This document shows, one piece after another, positions 14,120-22,537 of a DNA stretch of 31,499 nt (the stretch's first letter is position 1; each line of letters opens with the position of its first letter). Location of the stretch: positions 1-31,499 of the forward strand of contig CAZVSU010000024.1 in NCBI GenBank assembly GCA_964629645.1. Reading direction: 5' to 3'. Both the position numbers and the translations under genes were made by a program. The stretch comes from JAAKFL01 sp964629645 (GTDB taxonomy: Bacteria; Chlamydiota; Chlamydiia; Chlamydiales; SLFE01). Under the pieces are notes generated by a model that saw only the letters and a program-made list of their open reading frames with translations, ran no database searches and was not told where the DNA came from.

Positions 14120-15259
14120 TTAATAAACATCGCGGAGGTAGCGCCCTTCTTTTTTAAGAGAAGAGACGACATCTTTGGCTTTTTGTGGATCCATTTGGCC
14201 GTGGGTTTCGATGATGTGGTGAAGCATGGCGTCGACATCTTTGGCCATTCGGTGCATATCGCCGCAGACGTACAGGACAGCGCCGGCCTGGAGCCAGCGG
14301 TAGAGGTCGGCGCCATTTTCTTTCATGCGGTGCTGCACGTAGATTTTGTGTTCCTGATCGCGGGAAAAGGCGAGGTCGAGCCTGAGGCGCCCTTCATTTT
14401 CAAGGCGATGCCAGTAGTCGCCATAGTAAAACTCATTTTCTGCGGTCCAGTCGCCGAAAAAAAGCCAGTTTGCCCCTTTTGCGCCCGTCGCAATCCGCTC
14501 TTGCATAAAACCGCGGAAAGGGGCGATCCCGGTCCCGGGGCCGATCATGATGATGGGGGTGTCGCCGTTTTGGGGGAGTGTAAACCCTCTGTGCTTGTGA
14601 ATGTAAATGGGGACTTTGGCTGCTTTTGCGACGGTTAAGTTGCAAAGGTAATGGGTGCAGACCCCTTTCTTTTCGATCCCCTTATGCTCATATTCGAGCA
14701 TGCCGACCGTGAGGTGCACTTCGTTTGGAGCATGTGTTTGCGAGGAAGCGATAGAGTAGAAGCGGGGAAGCAGAGGTTGAAGCGCATCGCAGATGTCTTG
14801 CGGGGGCAGTGTCACTTCCCTGTGCTCTTCGAGGAAAGCCCAAAGGGGAAGCTCCATATAGTGCTTGAGTTCATCTCGATTCTCTTTTTCGAGAAGAGCG
14901 AGGAGAGCGAGTTTTCTGGCTTCATCGGTTTGCTTTTCGGCAAAAGTCATCACGAGCTTGCGGTTGATGTGGGAAAGGCTTACCTTTCGATGAAGAAAAT
15001 CTGCGAGGCGGCATAGGGCTTGCGTCTTTTTTTCTACAACGATCTCATCGCCGCTTGCTTTCATGGCGGCAAGCGTTCTTTGAACGATGTCGGGATCGTG
15101 GGTGGGGTAGACGCCGACGCAGTCCCCCACTTCGTAGGTGATGCCGGAATGTTCAATGTCGAGCACAATGTGCTGCGTTCTTTTAGGAGAAGAGGGGCTC
15201 GTCAAAAAATACTTATCTTTAATGGCGGCCAAAAAAGGGGAATTTTTGTCAGGAGTCAT
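14120..15259 (-). CDS. cysJ: CysJ-like NADPH-dependent diflavin reductase lacking the flavodoxin domain
   Basis: An FAD/NADPH oxidoreductase annotated in chlamydiae as sulfite reductase flavoprotein alpha. FAD-binding motifs are RFYSIASS (166-173) and GVCTHYL (199-205). NADPH-binding motifs are IGPGTGIAPFRGFMQER (239-255), FFGDWTAENEFYY (277-289), AFSRD (317-321) and YVCGDMHRMAKDV (330-342). It ends RYLRDVY, the FAD-stacking aromatic terminus of the family. At 379 residues it is much shorter than the roughly 600 of E. coli CysJ because the N-terminal FMN flavodoxin domain is absent, so electrons must pass to a separate carrier. AAGGATT precedes the ATG at a spacing of about ten bases. True sulfite reduction is doubtful since no sulfur-assimilation gene is nearby. 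Confidence 0.88.
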   Translation of the reverse strand: MTPDKNSPFLAAIKDKYFLTSPSSPKRTQHIVLDIEHSGITYEVGDCVGVYPTHDPDIVQRTLAAMKASGDEIVVEKKTQALCRLADFLHRKVSLSHINRKLVMTFAEKQTDEARKLALLALLEKENRDELKHYMELPLWAFLEEHREVTLPPQDICDALQPLLPRFYSIASSQTHAPNEVHLTVGMLEYEHKGIEKKGVCTHYLCNLTVAKAAKVPIYIHKHRGFTLPQNGDTPIIMIGPGTGIAPFRGFMQERIATGAKGANWLFFGDWTAENEFYYGDYWHRLENEGRLRLDLAFSRDQEHKIYVQHRMKENGADLYRWLQAGAVLYVCGDMHRMAKDVDAMLHHIIETHGQMDPQKAKDVVSSLKKEGRYLRDVY

Positions 15260-15299
15260 CGTCTATTAATCCTTTAAGAACCAGTATTTTAACATCATG

Positions 15300-15326
15300 A
15301 CCTATTTTTAAAACAGAAAAATAGGT
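15300..15326. promoter_or_regulatory. Perfect 10-bp inverted repeat in the cysJ/mutL divergent spacer
   Basis: ACCTATTTTT (15300-15309) and AAAAATAGGT (15317-15326) flank a 7-base loop in the 80-base region between divergent cysJ and mutL, 14 bases before the mutL ATG. It could be an operator or a hairpin in the mutL leader. The function is not known. Confidence 0.4.
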
Positions 15327-15339
15327 ACACTTTCAGCTT

Positions 15340-17046
15340 ATGCCTTCCAAAATAAAGCGTCTTGCATCCGATGTCATCAATAAAATTGCAGCAGGAGAGG
15401 TGGTCGAAAATCCCTCCTCTGTAGTGAAAGAGCTCGTTGAAAACTCTCTTGACGCCGGCGCAACAGAAATTGTGGTGGAGATTCGGGGAGGCGGACGGCA
15501 GCTGATCAAAATTACGGATAATGGCTCCGGCATGGGGCGTGAAGATGCCGAGCTCGCTCTCGAGCGCCACGCGACATCAAAAATTCAAGAGGCCTCCGAT
15601 TTAAACGCCCTTCATACAATGGGGTTTCGCGGCGAAGCGCTTGCCTCTATCGCCTCCATCTCCAAATTGTCTCTGCTCACAAGGCAAGAAGATGAGCCGG
15701 TGGATGCGGGGACGCTTGTGGTGGTTGAGGGAGGATGTATGAAACAGTGCGCAAAAGCGGCGAGGGCGCGCGGAACAACGATTGAAATCGGTTCTTTGTT
15801 TTACAATGTCCCTGTCCGAAAAAAGTTTCTGAAGTCTCCGGCTCAGGACGGGGCGGACATCACACGGGTTCTTTCGATCATGGCGCTTGGCTATCCGGAG
15901 GTTTCGTTCCATTTGATCCGCGACGGCAAAAGCGTGCTCAAGGCAACCGCCGGGGAGGGATCCTTCATGGAGCAGTTGAAATTGCGCATCGCCTTAGTCT
16001 ATGGCGAGGAGTTTCTGGAAGCGGCGCTCCCGCTTGAGCATCACAACATTGCCGGCTTTGTCGGCAACCCCTCCTACACACGGGCCAATCGTTTGGGGCA
16101 GACGCTTTTTATCAACCGAAGAGCAGTGGTCTCTCCGGTCGTCTCCCGCGCTGTCAAAGAGGGATTTGGCACAACGATCGCCCCGCAGCGCTACCCCGCC
16201 TTTGTCTTGCATTGGACGATGCCCGCTTTTGATGTCGATGTGAACGTGCACCCTCAAAAAAAAGAGGTGCGCCTTCGCGATGAAGAGGGCGTTATTGCCA
16301 CTATGCGGGACGCTGTCTGCAGGGCGCTACAGCCGAAGCCACTAAGACGAGCGCCTCTTGCCCCCTCATTTTCAAAACCGGCGGCCCCCGAGCCTCTTTC
16401 CTCTCCAGTGGTGAAAGAATCTGCTGTGACCTATGTCACGTCGGTGGAAGAACCGGTTCAGGTCGAAATCGAGTGGCAGCCCGAGACATTTTCCCCTGCT
16501 GTGATCGGGACGATCAAAGGATACATTTTCACCGAACCCGAAGGCGGAGATGGATGTCTTGTGATTGATCAGCGACGGGCGCACCACAGGGTGCTTTTCG
16601 AAAAGCTCAAGAAAAAAAATGGTCAAGCTCCCTCTCAATGGCTCTCTTCTCCTCTCACGATCGACCTGTCTCCAATGGAGGCCGAGTCGATGGCAGGGCA
16701 CGCCTCGAAACTGCGCGAATTGGGGTTTTCCCTCCGAGAATTTAGCGGACGTTCTCTCATTGTCGACGCCTTGCCTCAAGGGTTTTCCACCACTCGCCCG
16801 GAGCATGTGATCAAAACTATTTTGGAGGATTTACAAACATACCCCCATGCCACTGATGGTGTCCGCGATCAAGAGCTGAGGCGCATCTCTTTGCGCGGCG
16901 CACTTTCAAGCGAGGTTCGCTTAAGCCGGCTGGAAGCCGAGCAGCTTGTCAAACAGCTCTGGAACGGATCCAATAAAGATCAATGCCCCTCCGGAAAGAA
17001 AATTTGGGCTCATCTTTGCAGAGAAAAAATCGCAGATCACCTATAA
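15340..17046 (+). CDS. mutL: DNA mismatch repair protein MutL
   Basis: GHKL ATPase that links mismatch recognition by MutS to downstream repair. The N-terminal ATPase is complete: catalytic E31 in VVKELVENSLDAGA, DNGSGM (60-65) and GFRGEAL (95-101). The transducer domain includes NRRAVVSPVVSRAV and DVDVNVHPQKKEVR. A variable linker rich in Pro/Ser/Glu (about 330-375) leads to the C-terminal dimerisation domain. There the endonuclease motif DQHA-x2-E is altered to DQRRAHHR (410-417), with the His and Glu lost, so nicking activity is unlikely. Its 568 residues are slightly shorter than the 615 of E. coli. The stop is 8 bases before pepP, matching the mutL-pepP pair of C. trachomatis. Confidence 0.95.
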   Translation: MPSKIKRLASDVINKIAAGEVVENPSSVVKELVENSLDAGATEIVVEIRGGGRQLIKITDNGSGMGREDAELALERHATSKIQEASDLNALHTMGFRGEALASIASISKLSLLTRQEDEPVDAGTLVVVEGGCMKQCAKAARARGTTIEIGSLFYNVPVRKKFLKSPAQDGADITRVLSIMALGYPEVSFHLIRDGKSVLKATAGEGSFMEQLKLRIALVYGEEFLEAALPLEHHNIAGFVGNPSYTRANRLGQTLFINRRAVVSPVVSRAVKEGFGTTIAPQRYPAFVLHWTMPAFDVDVNVHPQKKEVRLRDEEGVIATMRDAVCRALQPKPLRRAPLAPSFSKPAAPEPLSSPVVKESAVTYVTSVEEPVQVEIEWQPETFSPAVIGTIKGYIFTEPEGGDGCLVIDQRRAHHRVLFEKLKKKNGQAPSQWLSSPLTIDLSPMEAESMAGHASKLRELGFSLREFSGRSLIVDALPQGFSTTRPEHVIKTILEDLQTYPHATDGVRDQELRRISLRGALSSEVRLSRLEAEQLVKQLWNGSNKDQCPSGKKIWAHLCREKIADHL

Positions 17047-17054
17047 GGAACACT

Positions 17055-18158
17055 ATGGACTATCAAAAAAGGCTTTATGCTCTCGGCGAGATCTTAGAAG
17101 AAGACTCGATCGACGGCTTTTTAATCGAAGACCCCACCGATATTTATTACCTGACGGGCATTGTCCTTTCGACCGGGATACTGATCGTCCACAACCGAGG
17201 GGCCCACCTGATTGTCGATGGGCGCTACTATGAAGCATGCTCGTCGGCCCATTTCATGACAGTCGTTCTTTGGGACCAGGATATTTTAGCCGACGTCCTC
17301 CTCGATCAGCTCTCTCACATTAAAAGCTTTGCCTTTTCCGGTGAAAAAACCTCCTATCAGCGCTATCAATCGCTGGAAAAAGTGGCCAAAAAAATTCGTG
17401 ACGAACAGGAGCATCGAGAATTTGAATTGATGGCGGCTGAAGATTTTGTCCTACAGCTGCGGAGCGTCAAAAACAGCGAAGAGGTCGATCTCCTTTCGAG
17501 AGCGGCTGAACTTGGAGCGAAAGGATTCGACCATATCTGTTCCATCTTGAAAGAAGGCATGACAGAGCTCGACGTCGTCAAGGAACTGATTATTTTTTGG
17601 AGAAAAAACGATGCCCAAGGGATTTCCTTCGACCCTATCGTAGCGTTCGGTGCCAGCAGCTCGATGCCCCATTACCATCCCCAGGCAAAAAAGCTTGAGA
17701 AAGGAATGCCGGTCCTTATCGATATCGGTGTGAAGCTGAATCATTACCACTCCGATATGACCCGCTGCGTTTTCTTCGGCGAACCCGATTCCAAAATGAA
17801 AGAGATCTACGAAATCGTCCGGGGGGCGCAAGAGGCGGCCCTGAAGCTCTGCAAGCCGGGAACGAGGGTCGGCGATCTCGATATGGAGGCGCGGATTTTT
17901 ATTTCCGATCGAGGGTACGGGGAGAATTTCACTCACGGTCTTGGCCATGGCATCGGTCTCGATGTTCATGAGCTGCCCGTCATCCGAAGCGCAACAAAAT
18001 ATGACGCGGTCGTTTTGCAGCCGGGTATGGCGATCACGGTCGAACCGGGGATCTATCTTCCTCAAATTGGAGGAGTGCGGATTGAAGATACTGTGGTGAT
18101 CACAAAAGAGGGGCACCACAATCTGACCAATCGTTCGAAAGAACTTACTATTATTTAA
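17055..18158 (+). CDS. pepP: Xaa-Pro peptidase, M24 family
   Basis: Cytosolic metallopeptidase that removes N-terminal residues before proline (aminopeptidase P/prolidase type). The creatinase-like N-terminal domain covers about 1-130. The pita-bread catalytic domain carries all five metal ligands: D223 (IDIG), D234 (HSDMTR), H298 (THGLGHGIG), E330 (TVEPGIYLP) and E344 (RIEDT). The reading frame extends upstream into mutL, but AAGGA five bases before the ATG at 17055 and the homology to PepP-like starts (MDYQKRLYALGEIL) favour this start, giving 367 residues. PepP versus PepQ specificity cannot be told from sequence; the short length fits the roughly 360-residue Xaa-Pro dipeptidase group. Confidence 0.9.
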   Translation: MDYQKRLYALGEILEEDSIDGFLIEDPTDIYYLTGIVLSTGILIVHNRGAHLIVDGRYYEACSSAHFMTVVLWDQDILADVLLDQLSHIKSFAFSGEKTSYQRYQSLEKVAKKIRDEQEHREFELMAAEDFVLQLRSVKNSEEVDLLSRAAELGAKGFDHICSILKEGMTELDVVKELIIFWRKNDAQGISFDPIVAFGASSSMPHYHPQAKKLEKGMPVLIDIGVKLNHYHSDMTRCVFFGEPDSKMKEIYEIVRGAQEAALKLCKPGTRVGDLDMEARIFISDRGYGENFTHGLGHGIGLDVHELPVIRSATKYDAVVLQPGMAITVEPGIYLPQIGGVRIEDTVVITKEGHHNLTNRSKELTII

Positions 18159-18167
18159 AACAAAGTC

Positions 18168-18196
18168 TTTAAATTTAATTAGATTTTGTATATAAT
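18168..18196 (+). promoter_or_regulatory. Probable sigma-70-type promoter for the histidine kinase gene
   Basis: TTTAAA (18168-18173, 4/6) and a perfect TATAAT (18191-18196) are separated by 17 bases. Transcription would start about 19 bases before the ATG at 18222. The kinase is thus likely transcribed separately from pepP. Confidence 0.55.
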
Positions 18197-18221
18197 ATAG
18201 AAAAAATTATCCGTTTGTTCC

Positions 18222-19988
18222 ATGATTAATCTTACTCTTAGAAAAAAAATCTTTTTAAGCTATCTCACCCTTTTTTTTGCTTTTATGGTGATGATAGTGC
18301 CCCTATCAGACTATTTGGTAAAAAGGATCATCTTCAACTCTATGGACGATCAGGCAAGTGAGCTGATCGAAAAGATCAACACGGCTCCCAATGATGAGGC
18401 CTTAATTCGCTATCTGAAGAGTCAAAAGCCGGTTTTTTTCTTTCGCGTAGGGCTTATTTCGGATGACCAAAAAGTGCTCTATGACTCCCACACAAAGCGT
18501 GTTTTGGGCCCGGCATTCAGCCAGGAATTCGTTGTGGATCATCCTGAAGTACTCGAGGCTTTCGATTCCGGAACGGGCTACCACGAAGAGTATTCCGACA
18601 TTATGGAACAGAAATTTGCCTATTTCGCTAAGGCGTTTGATTTCCATGGCAAAACTTATGTTCTCAGAACGGCCTTCCCATTCCAATATGTCCAAAAGCT
18701 GCTGTCCGACTTCCAAACCGGCTTTCTTTTGCTCGCCTCTTTAGGTTTGCTCTCATTTAGCGTCTTGACCTGGTATGCCATCCATCGCTTAACCCGCCCG
18801 ATTGAGCAGATCATCCGCGCGATCCGCCCCTACGACGAAGGGAAGGCGGCGACCATTCCGGAAATTGTGATCCGAACGACCAATCCTCAAGATGAATTCG
18901 GCCGGCTGGCCCATACGCTCAACTCATTGAACACAAAAGTGAAAAGGCAAATTGACACCCTTGTTGAAGAGCGGAAGGAAAAGGAAGCGATTCTCGAGTC
19001 GCTCGTGGAAGGGGTTGTGGCGGTCGACCAGGAGATGCGGGTCACGTTTGTGAACCACACAGCCTTGCAGCATCTTGGATTCAAGCGGGGGACTCTTCTC
19101 GGGAACCGCCTTTCTCTCCCTGAGCATCCCGAGTGGGAGCTGCTTTTGGAGGAGTGTTTTGTCGACGAGGACATGAAATCGGCCTCCTTTCAAATCGGAG
19201 AAGGAGCGAGCACGAGCTACCTCGATTTGATCGCCATTCCGATCAAAGGAAAACATGGCGTGATTCTGGTCATTCAAGATCGGACAAAAGAATATAAAAT
19301 TATGCAGATGCGGAAAGATTTTGTGGCAAACGCCTCTCACGAGCTGCGAACTCCCATCACAATCATTATGGGCTTTGCCGAGACTCTTCAAGACGCCCCC
19401 GAAATGCCCCGGAAGCAAGTCGAAGTGATCACCGGCAAAATTGTGAGCAACGCCCAGCGGATGAACAGCATCATTCAAGATCTGCTCATCCTATCAGACA
19501 TTGAAAATCTGCCATCGTCTCGACTTGATGAAGTGGACATTTATGATCTCGCTCTCCATTGCCGCGAGACGCTGCTGTCGGTCTTTACCGACGCCCAAGT
19601 CACAGTTGCCAAAGAAATGGAGGGCAATGCTATCATGACGGCTGATCGCTATTTGATGGAGCTTGCGATCAACAACCTCCTCAATAATGCGGCTAAATAT
19701 ACCGAAGGGGCAGCGAAAATCGATGTCGTGATCGCAGAAGATGGAAGCGATTTGCTCATCACGGTTGCCGATCAGGGCATTGGGATCCCCGAAAGCGATT
19801 TGGAATTTCTTTTCCAAAGGTTTTATACCGTGGATAAGACCCATTCCCGCAAGAAAGGGGGATCGGGCCTTGGCCTTTCGATCGTCAGCACAATTGCCGA
19901 AAAGCACTACGGACAAATCAAAGCAGAATCCGAGGGTCCCGGAAAAGGCTCGACGTTCACTCTGCGCCTCCCTAAGACGCGTCAATAA
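18222..19988 (+). CDS. PhoR-like membrane sensor histidine kinase
   Basis: A 588-residue two-component sensor. Domains in order are membrane helix 1 (about 10-28), a periplasmic sensor region (about 29-163), membrane helix 2 (about 165-185), HAMP (about 186-245), PAS (about 255-355), HisKA with the phospho-accepting H373 in ASHELRTPIT, and HATPase_c with N-box NNLLNNAAKYT (484-494), G1 VADQGIGIP (515-523) and GGSGLGLSI (546-554). This order is that of PhoR-type kinases. No response regulator is adjacent, so the partner is elsewhere or a neighbour outside the window. Its signal is unknown; the name PhoR should not be taken as proof of phosphate sensing. Confidence 0.88.
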   Translation: MINLTLRKKIFLSYLTLFFAFMVMIVPLSDYLVKRIIFNSMDDQASELIEKINTAPNDEALIRYLKSQKPVFFFRVGLISDDQKVLYDSHTKRVLGPAFSQEFVVDHPEVLEAFDSGTGYHEEYSDIMEQKFAYFAKAFDFHGKTYVLRTAFPFQYVQKLLSDFQTGFLLLASLGLLSFSVLTWYAIHRLTRPIEQIIRAIRPYDEGKAATIPEIVIRTTNPQDEFGRLAHTLNSLNTKVKRQIDTLVEERKEKEAILESLVEGVVAVDQEMRVTFVNHTALQHLGFKRGTLLGNRLSLPEHPEWELLLEECFVDEDMKSASFQIGEGASTSYLDLIAIPIKGKHGVILVIQDRTKEYKIMQMRKDFVANASHELRTPITIIMGFAETLQDAPEMPRKQVEVITGKIVSNAQRMNSIIQDLLILSDIENLPSSRLDEVDIYDLALHCRETLLSVFTDAQVTVAKEMEGNAIMTADRYLMELAINNLLNNAAKYTEGAAKIDVVIAEDGSDLLITVADQGIGIPESDLEFLFQRFYTVDKTHSRKKGGSGLGLSIVSTIAEKHYGQIKAESEGPGKGSTFTLRLPKTRQ

Positions 19989-20029
19989 TCGTTGACATTT
20001 CTCAATTTGATGGCTCATGATGATTTTCC

Positions 20030-20626
20030 ATGAGAGTTGCCGGCGTCACATCAAAAGAAAAACGGGATCACGTCCCCGCACACCTATCTCTTTGCAAACA
20101 GCAGCTTCATGATGTCCCTCTCTCGATCTGTCGTTTTACCCACTTGCAAGAGCTTAGGCTCGATCACAACAGACTCTCGACTCTTCCCAAGGAGATGAGT
20201 CAGCTCAAACAATTAGAAAGCCTTTGGCTGGACCACAACCGCCTGACCGCCCTTCCTCCTGAAGTTGGCGCCCTCTCTCGTCTTTTTTTCCTCTCAATAA
20301 ACGACAACTGTTTGACCACGCTTCCGGAAGAAATCAGTTCTTTGAAACGGCTTAGCGTTTTGCATCTGAGAAGGAATCGGATCCAAGAGCTTCCGGATAG
20401 TTTTGGAGAGATGAAAGCGCTTCAGGACGTTTGGCTCTGCCACAACCCAATCCGTGATTTGCCCGATTCTCTTGTCCGCTGCCCACAGTTGAAACGGCTC
20501 ACCTTGGATGGGACTAAAGTCAAAGAGTGTCCGCCCCACTTAAAAGAGCCGGCCCCCGGCCTTTGTTTGGAGTTGATCATGATCACAGTTGTGATTGCGG
20601 CCGCAACAATTTTTATGTCTGCTTGA
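20030..20626 (+). CDS. Leucine-rich-repeat protein with C-terminal membrane segment
   Basis: A 198-residue protein made of about six to seven 23-residue leucine-rich repeats (roughly residues 17-165), e.g. LQELRLDHNRLSTLPKEM and LESLWLDHNRLTALPPEV, of the bacterial/plant-type consensus LxxLxLxxNxLxxLP. The last 18 residues (about 181-198, IMITVVIAAATIFMSA) form one hydrophobic segment at the very C-terminus, giving a tail-anchored topology without an N-terminal signal peptide. LRR proteins of intracellular bacteria are often effectors that bind host proteins, so secretion into the host is possible, but only as an inference. No ribosome binding site is evident. The stop is 37 bases before moxR. 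Confidence 0.8.
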   Translation: MRVAGVTSKEKRDHVPAHLSLCKQQLHDVPLSICRFTHLQELRLDHNRLSTLPKEMSQLKQLESLWLDHNRLTALPPEVGALSRLFFLSINDNCLTTLPEEISSLKRLSVLHLRRNRIQELPDSFGEMKALQDVWLCHNPIRDLPDSLVRCPQLKRLTLDGTKVKECPPHLKEPAPGLCLELIMITVVIAAATIFMSA

Positions 20627-20663
20627 CCCCCATATCGTTTCTCTGCTATCCCTTAAAAGCAAT

Positions 20664-21653
20664 ATGACAGTCGATATTGATTCCATTACAGAGAAGGTGC
20701 AGGAAGCCGCTCCCCTTTTTCAAAAGGCTAGAGACGAGGTGCACAAAGTGATCGTCGGGCAAAAGGAAGTCGTCAAAAGTCTGTTTTTGGCCGTTCTCTC
20801 CGATGGCCACATATTAGTTGAAGGGCTTCCCGGCCTTGCGAAGACGCTTGCCGTGAATACGATGGCCAAAGTTGTCTCATGCGACTTTAAGCGCATTCAG
20901 TTCACACCTGATCTCCTCCCAGCCGATTTAATCGGCACGACCATTTACAACCAAAACGAGGGGCAGTTCACGGTCAAAAAAGGGCCGGTATTCACCAACA
21001 TCTTGCTCGCAGACGAAATCAACCGCGCCCCTCCGAAAGTGCAAGCGGCCCTCCTAGAGGTCATGCAGGAGCGGCAAGTGACTATCGGCGGCGAAAGCTT
21101 TAAAACAGGGACTCCATTTTTAGTGATGGCGACTCAAAATCCGGTTGAGCAGGAGGGCACCTATAGTCTTCCGGAGGCGCAGACAGACCGCTTTATGCTG
21201 AAAGTGCTCATCGACTACCCGACAAAAGAAGAAGAAAAAGAGATCATTGCCAGAATGGGGAAGATGGGCGATCTCCCTTCGGCAGGTGCCGCTATGTCGG
21301 GGGATGACATCCTAAAAGCTCGTCGAGTGGTCGATTCTATTTTTATCGATGAGAAGGTGACCGACTACATCCTCGATATTGTGTTTGCCACCCGCACCCC
21401 CGAAAGGCACAACCTTGAGATCGGATCGCTGATTCAGTTCGGCGCCTCGCCAAGGGCGAGCATCGCCATGCAGATTGCCGCAAAAGCCGAGGCCTTTTTG
21501 GAGGGGAGGGGCTTTGTCACCCCCGACGATATCAAAAGCATCGCCCATGAGATTTTGCGTCACCGAATTCGCATCTCCTATGAAGCAGAAGCAGAAGGTG
21601 TCACTTCCGACGATCTGATCGATCAAATCTTATCGACCATACCGGTGCCGTGA
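20664..21653 (+). CDS. MoxR-family AAA+ ATPase (complete copy)
   Basis: A 329-residue MoxR chaperone-like AAA+ ATPase. Walker A is GLPGLAKT (54-61), Walker B is NILLADEIN (112-120, with DE at 117-118), sensor 1 is ATQNP, and sensor 2 lies in FGASPRASIAM. The frame is open upstream to 20595, but the ATG at 20664 gives the usual MoxR N-terminus (QKARDEVHKVIVGQKEVVKSLFLAVL). MoxR proteins act with VWA-domain partners to mature or insert metals into enzymes or protect the cell envelope; the substrate here is unknown. Its stop overlaps the next start (TGATG). From base 20855 onward the gene belongs to the 2268-bp repeat. Confidence 0.92.
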   Translation: MTVDIDSITEKVQEAAPLFQKARDEVHKVIVGQKEVVKSLFLAVLSDGHILVEGLPGLAKTLAVNTMAKVVSCDFKRIQFTPDLLPADLIGTTIYNQNEGQFTVKKGPVFTNILLADEINRAPPKVQAALLEVMQERQVTIGGESFKTGTPFLVMATQNPVEQEGTYSLPEAQTDRFMLKVLIDYPTKEEEKEIIARMGKMGDLPSAGAAMSGDDILKARRVVDSIFIDEKVTDYILDIVFATRTPERHNLEIGSLIQFGASPRASIAMQIAAKAEAFLEGRGFVTPDDIKSIAHEILRHRIRISYEAEAEGVTSDDLIDQILSTIPVP

Positions 21654-22537
21654 TGGCTGCCCTCCCTCCCGAGACGTTCAAACGGATCAAAAAAATTGAG
21701 ATCACCACCAATCGACTTGTCGAAGAGCTTTTGGGAGGCGCCTACCGTTCCGCATTTAAAGGAAACGGCATCGAATTCGAAGAGGTCCGACAGTATTTCC
21801 CCGGCGACGATGTCCGCTCTATCGACTGGAACGTCACTGCCCGGATGAACGCCCCATTTGTCAAGACGTTTCGGGAAGAAAGGGAGCTTACAGTGATGCT
21901 CTGCATCGATGTTTCGGCCTCCGCGAGGTTCGGCGCTCCCAACAGGACAAAAGAAGATTTGATGGCTGAAATTTCGGCGACCCTGGCCTTTTCCGCGATA
22001 AAAAATCAAGACAAGGTGGGTCTCATTTTATTCACCGATCAAGTCGAGCATTATCTTCCCCCGAGAAAAGGGAGGCGCCATGTCCTCCGGGTGATCAGAG
22101 AAATTTTGGCTTTTGAGCCGAAACACCGGAAGACAAATATCGCCGAAGCGCTCCGTTTTTTAGGCAATGTCCAAAAAAGAATGGCCGTTTGTTTTTTGGT
22201 GTCCGATTTTTTGTGTCCTTCCAATTACCAGCATGAGCTGAAGATCAATGCCAAACATCACGACTTAATCCTCCTTAATGTCAAAGATGCCCTCGAAAAA
22301 AAGTGCCCTCCGTTTTCTTTTCTCACATTGAAAGATACCGAAACAGCAGAGGTGGGCATCATCAATGGACAAGACCCTCGGACGCAGAAAGACTTTCAAG
22401 AGCGGGTCCAAGCAGAAGAAGAGGCGCTGATGTCGTTAACGGCAAAACTGGGCATTCACTGCCTCCACTTTCGAACCGATACCCCCTATGCCGCAGCCAT
22501 CAATCGCTTTTTTAAAGAGAGGAAAAAAAGGCGATGA
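21653..22537 (+). CDS. DUF58 / VWA-like protein of the MoxR operon, copy 1
   Basis: A 294-residue DUF58 protein from the ATG overlapping the moxR stop (a GTG three bases earlier is also in frame). The DUF58 signature is GIEFEEVRQYFPGDDVRSIDWNVTAR (about 39-64), followed by a VWA-like fold with the MIDAS-type D86-V-S-A-S. No membrane segment or signal peptide is visible. In MoxR operons the DUF58 protein is the regular partner of the AAA+ ATPase, probably as substrate adaptor. Its end overlaps the start of the following membrane protein by 4 bases (ATGA), confirming an operon. The whole gene lies in the 2268-bp repeat. Confidence 0.9.
   Translation: MAALPPETFKRIKKIEITTNRLVEELLGGAYRSAFKGNGIEFEEVRQYFPGDDVRSIDWNVTARMNAPFVKTFREERELTVMLCIDVSASARFGAPNRTKEDLMAEISATLAFSAIKNQDKVGLILFTDQVEHYLPPRKGRRHVLRVIREILAFEPKHRKTNIAEALRFLGNVQKRMAVCFLVSDFLCPSNYQHELKINAKHHDLILLNVKDALEKKCPPFSFLTLKDTETAEVGIINGQDPRTQKDFQERVQAEEEALMSLTAKLGIHCLHFRTDTPYAAAINRFFKERKKRR

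Noticed and set aside
13994..14638. 214-residue ORF on the plus strand spanning the ispF/cysJ border
   Set aside because: It crosses two well-supported genes in other frames and shows no family signature.
17451..18119. 222-residue antisense ORF in pepP
   Set aside because: Lies wholly opposite the PepP gene, which has complete metal-ligand motifs; no motif or start signal in the antisense frame.
18924..19478. 184-residue antisense ORF in the histidine kinase gene
   Set aside because: Shadow of a well-supported kinase; no recognisable domain.
20595..20663. Upstream in-frame extension of moxR to 20595
   Set aside because: It overlaps the LRR gene's coding end and lacks a start signal; the ATG at 20664 gives the family-typical N-terminus.
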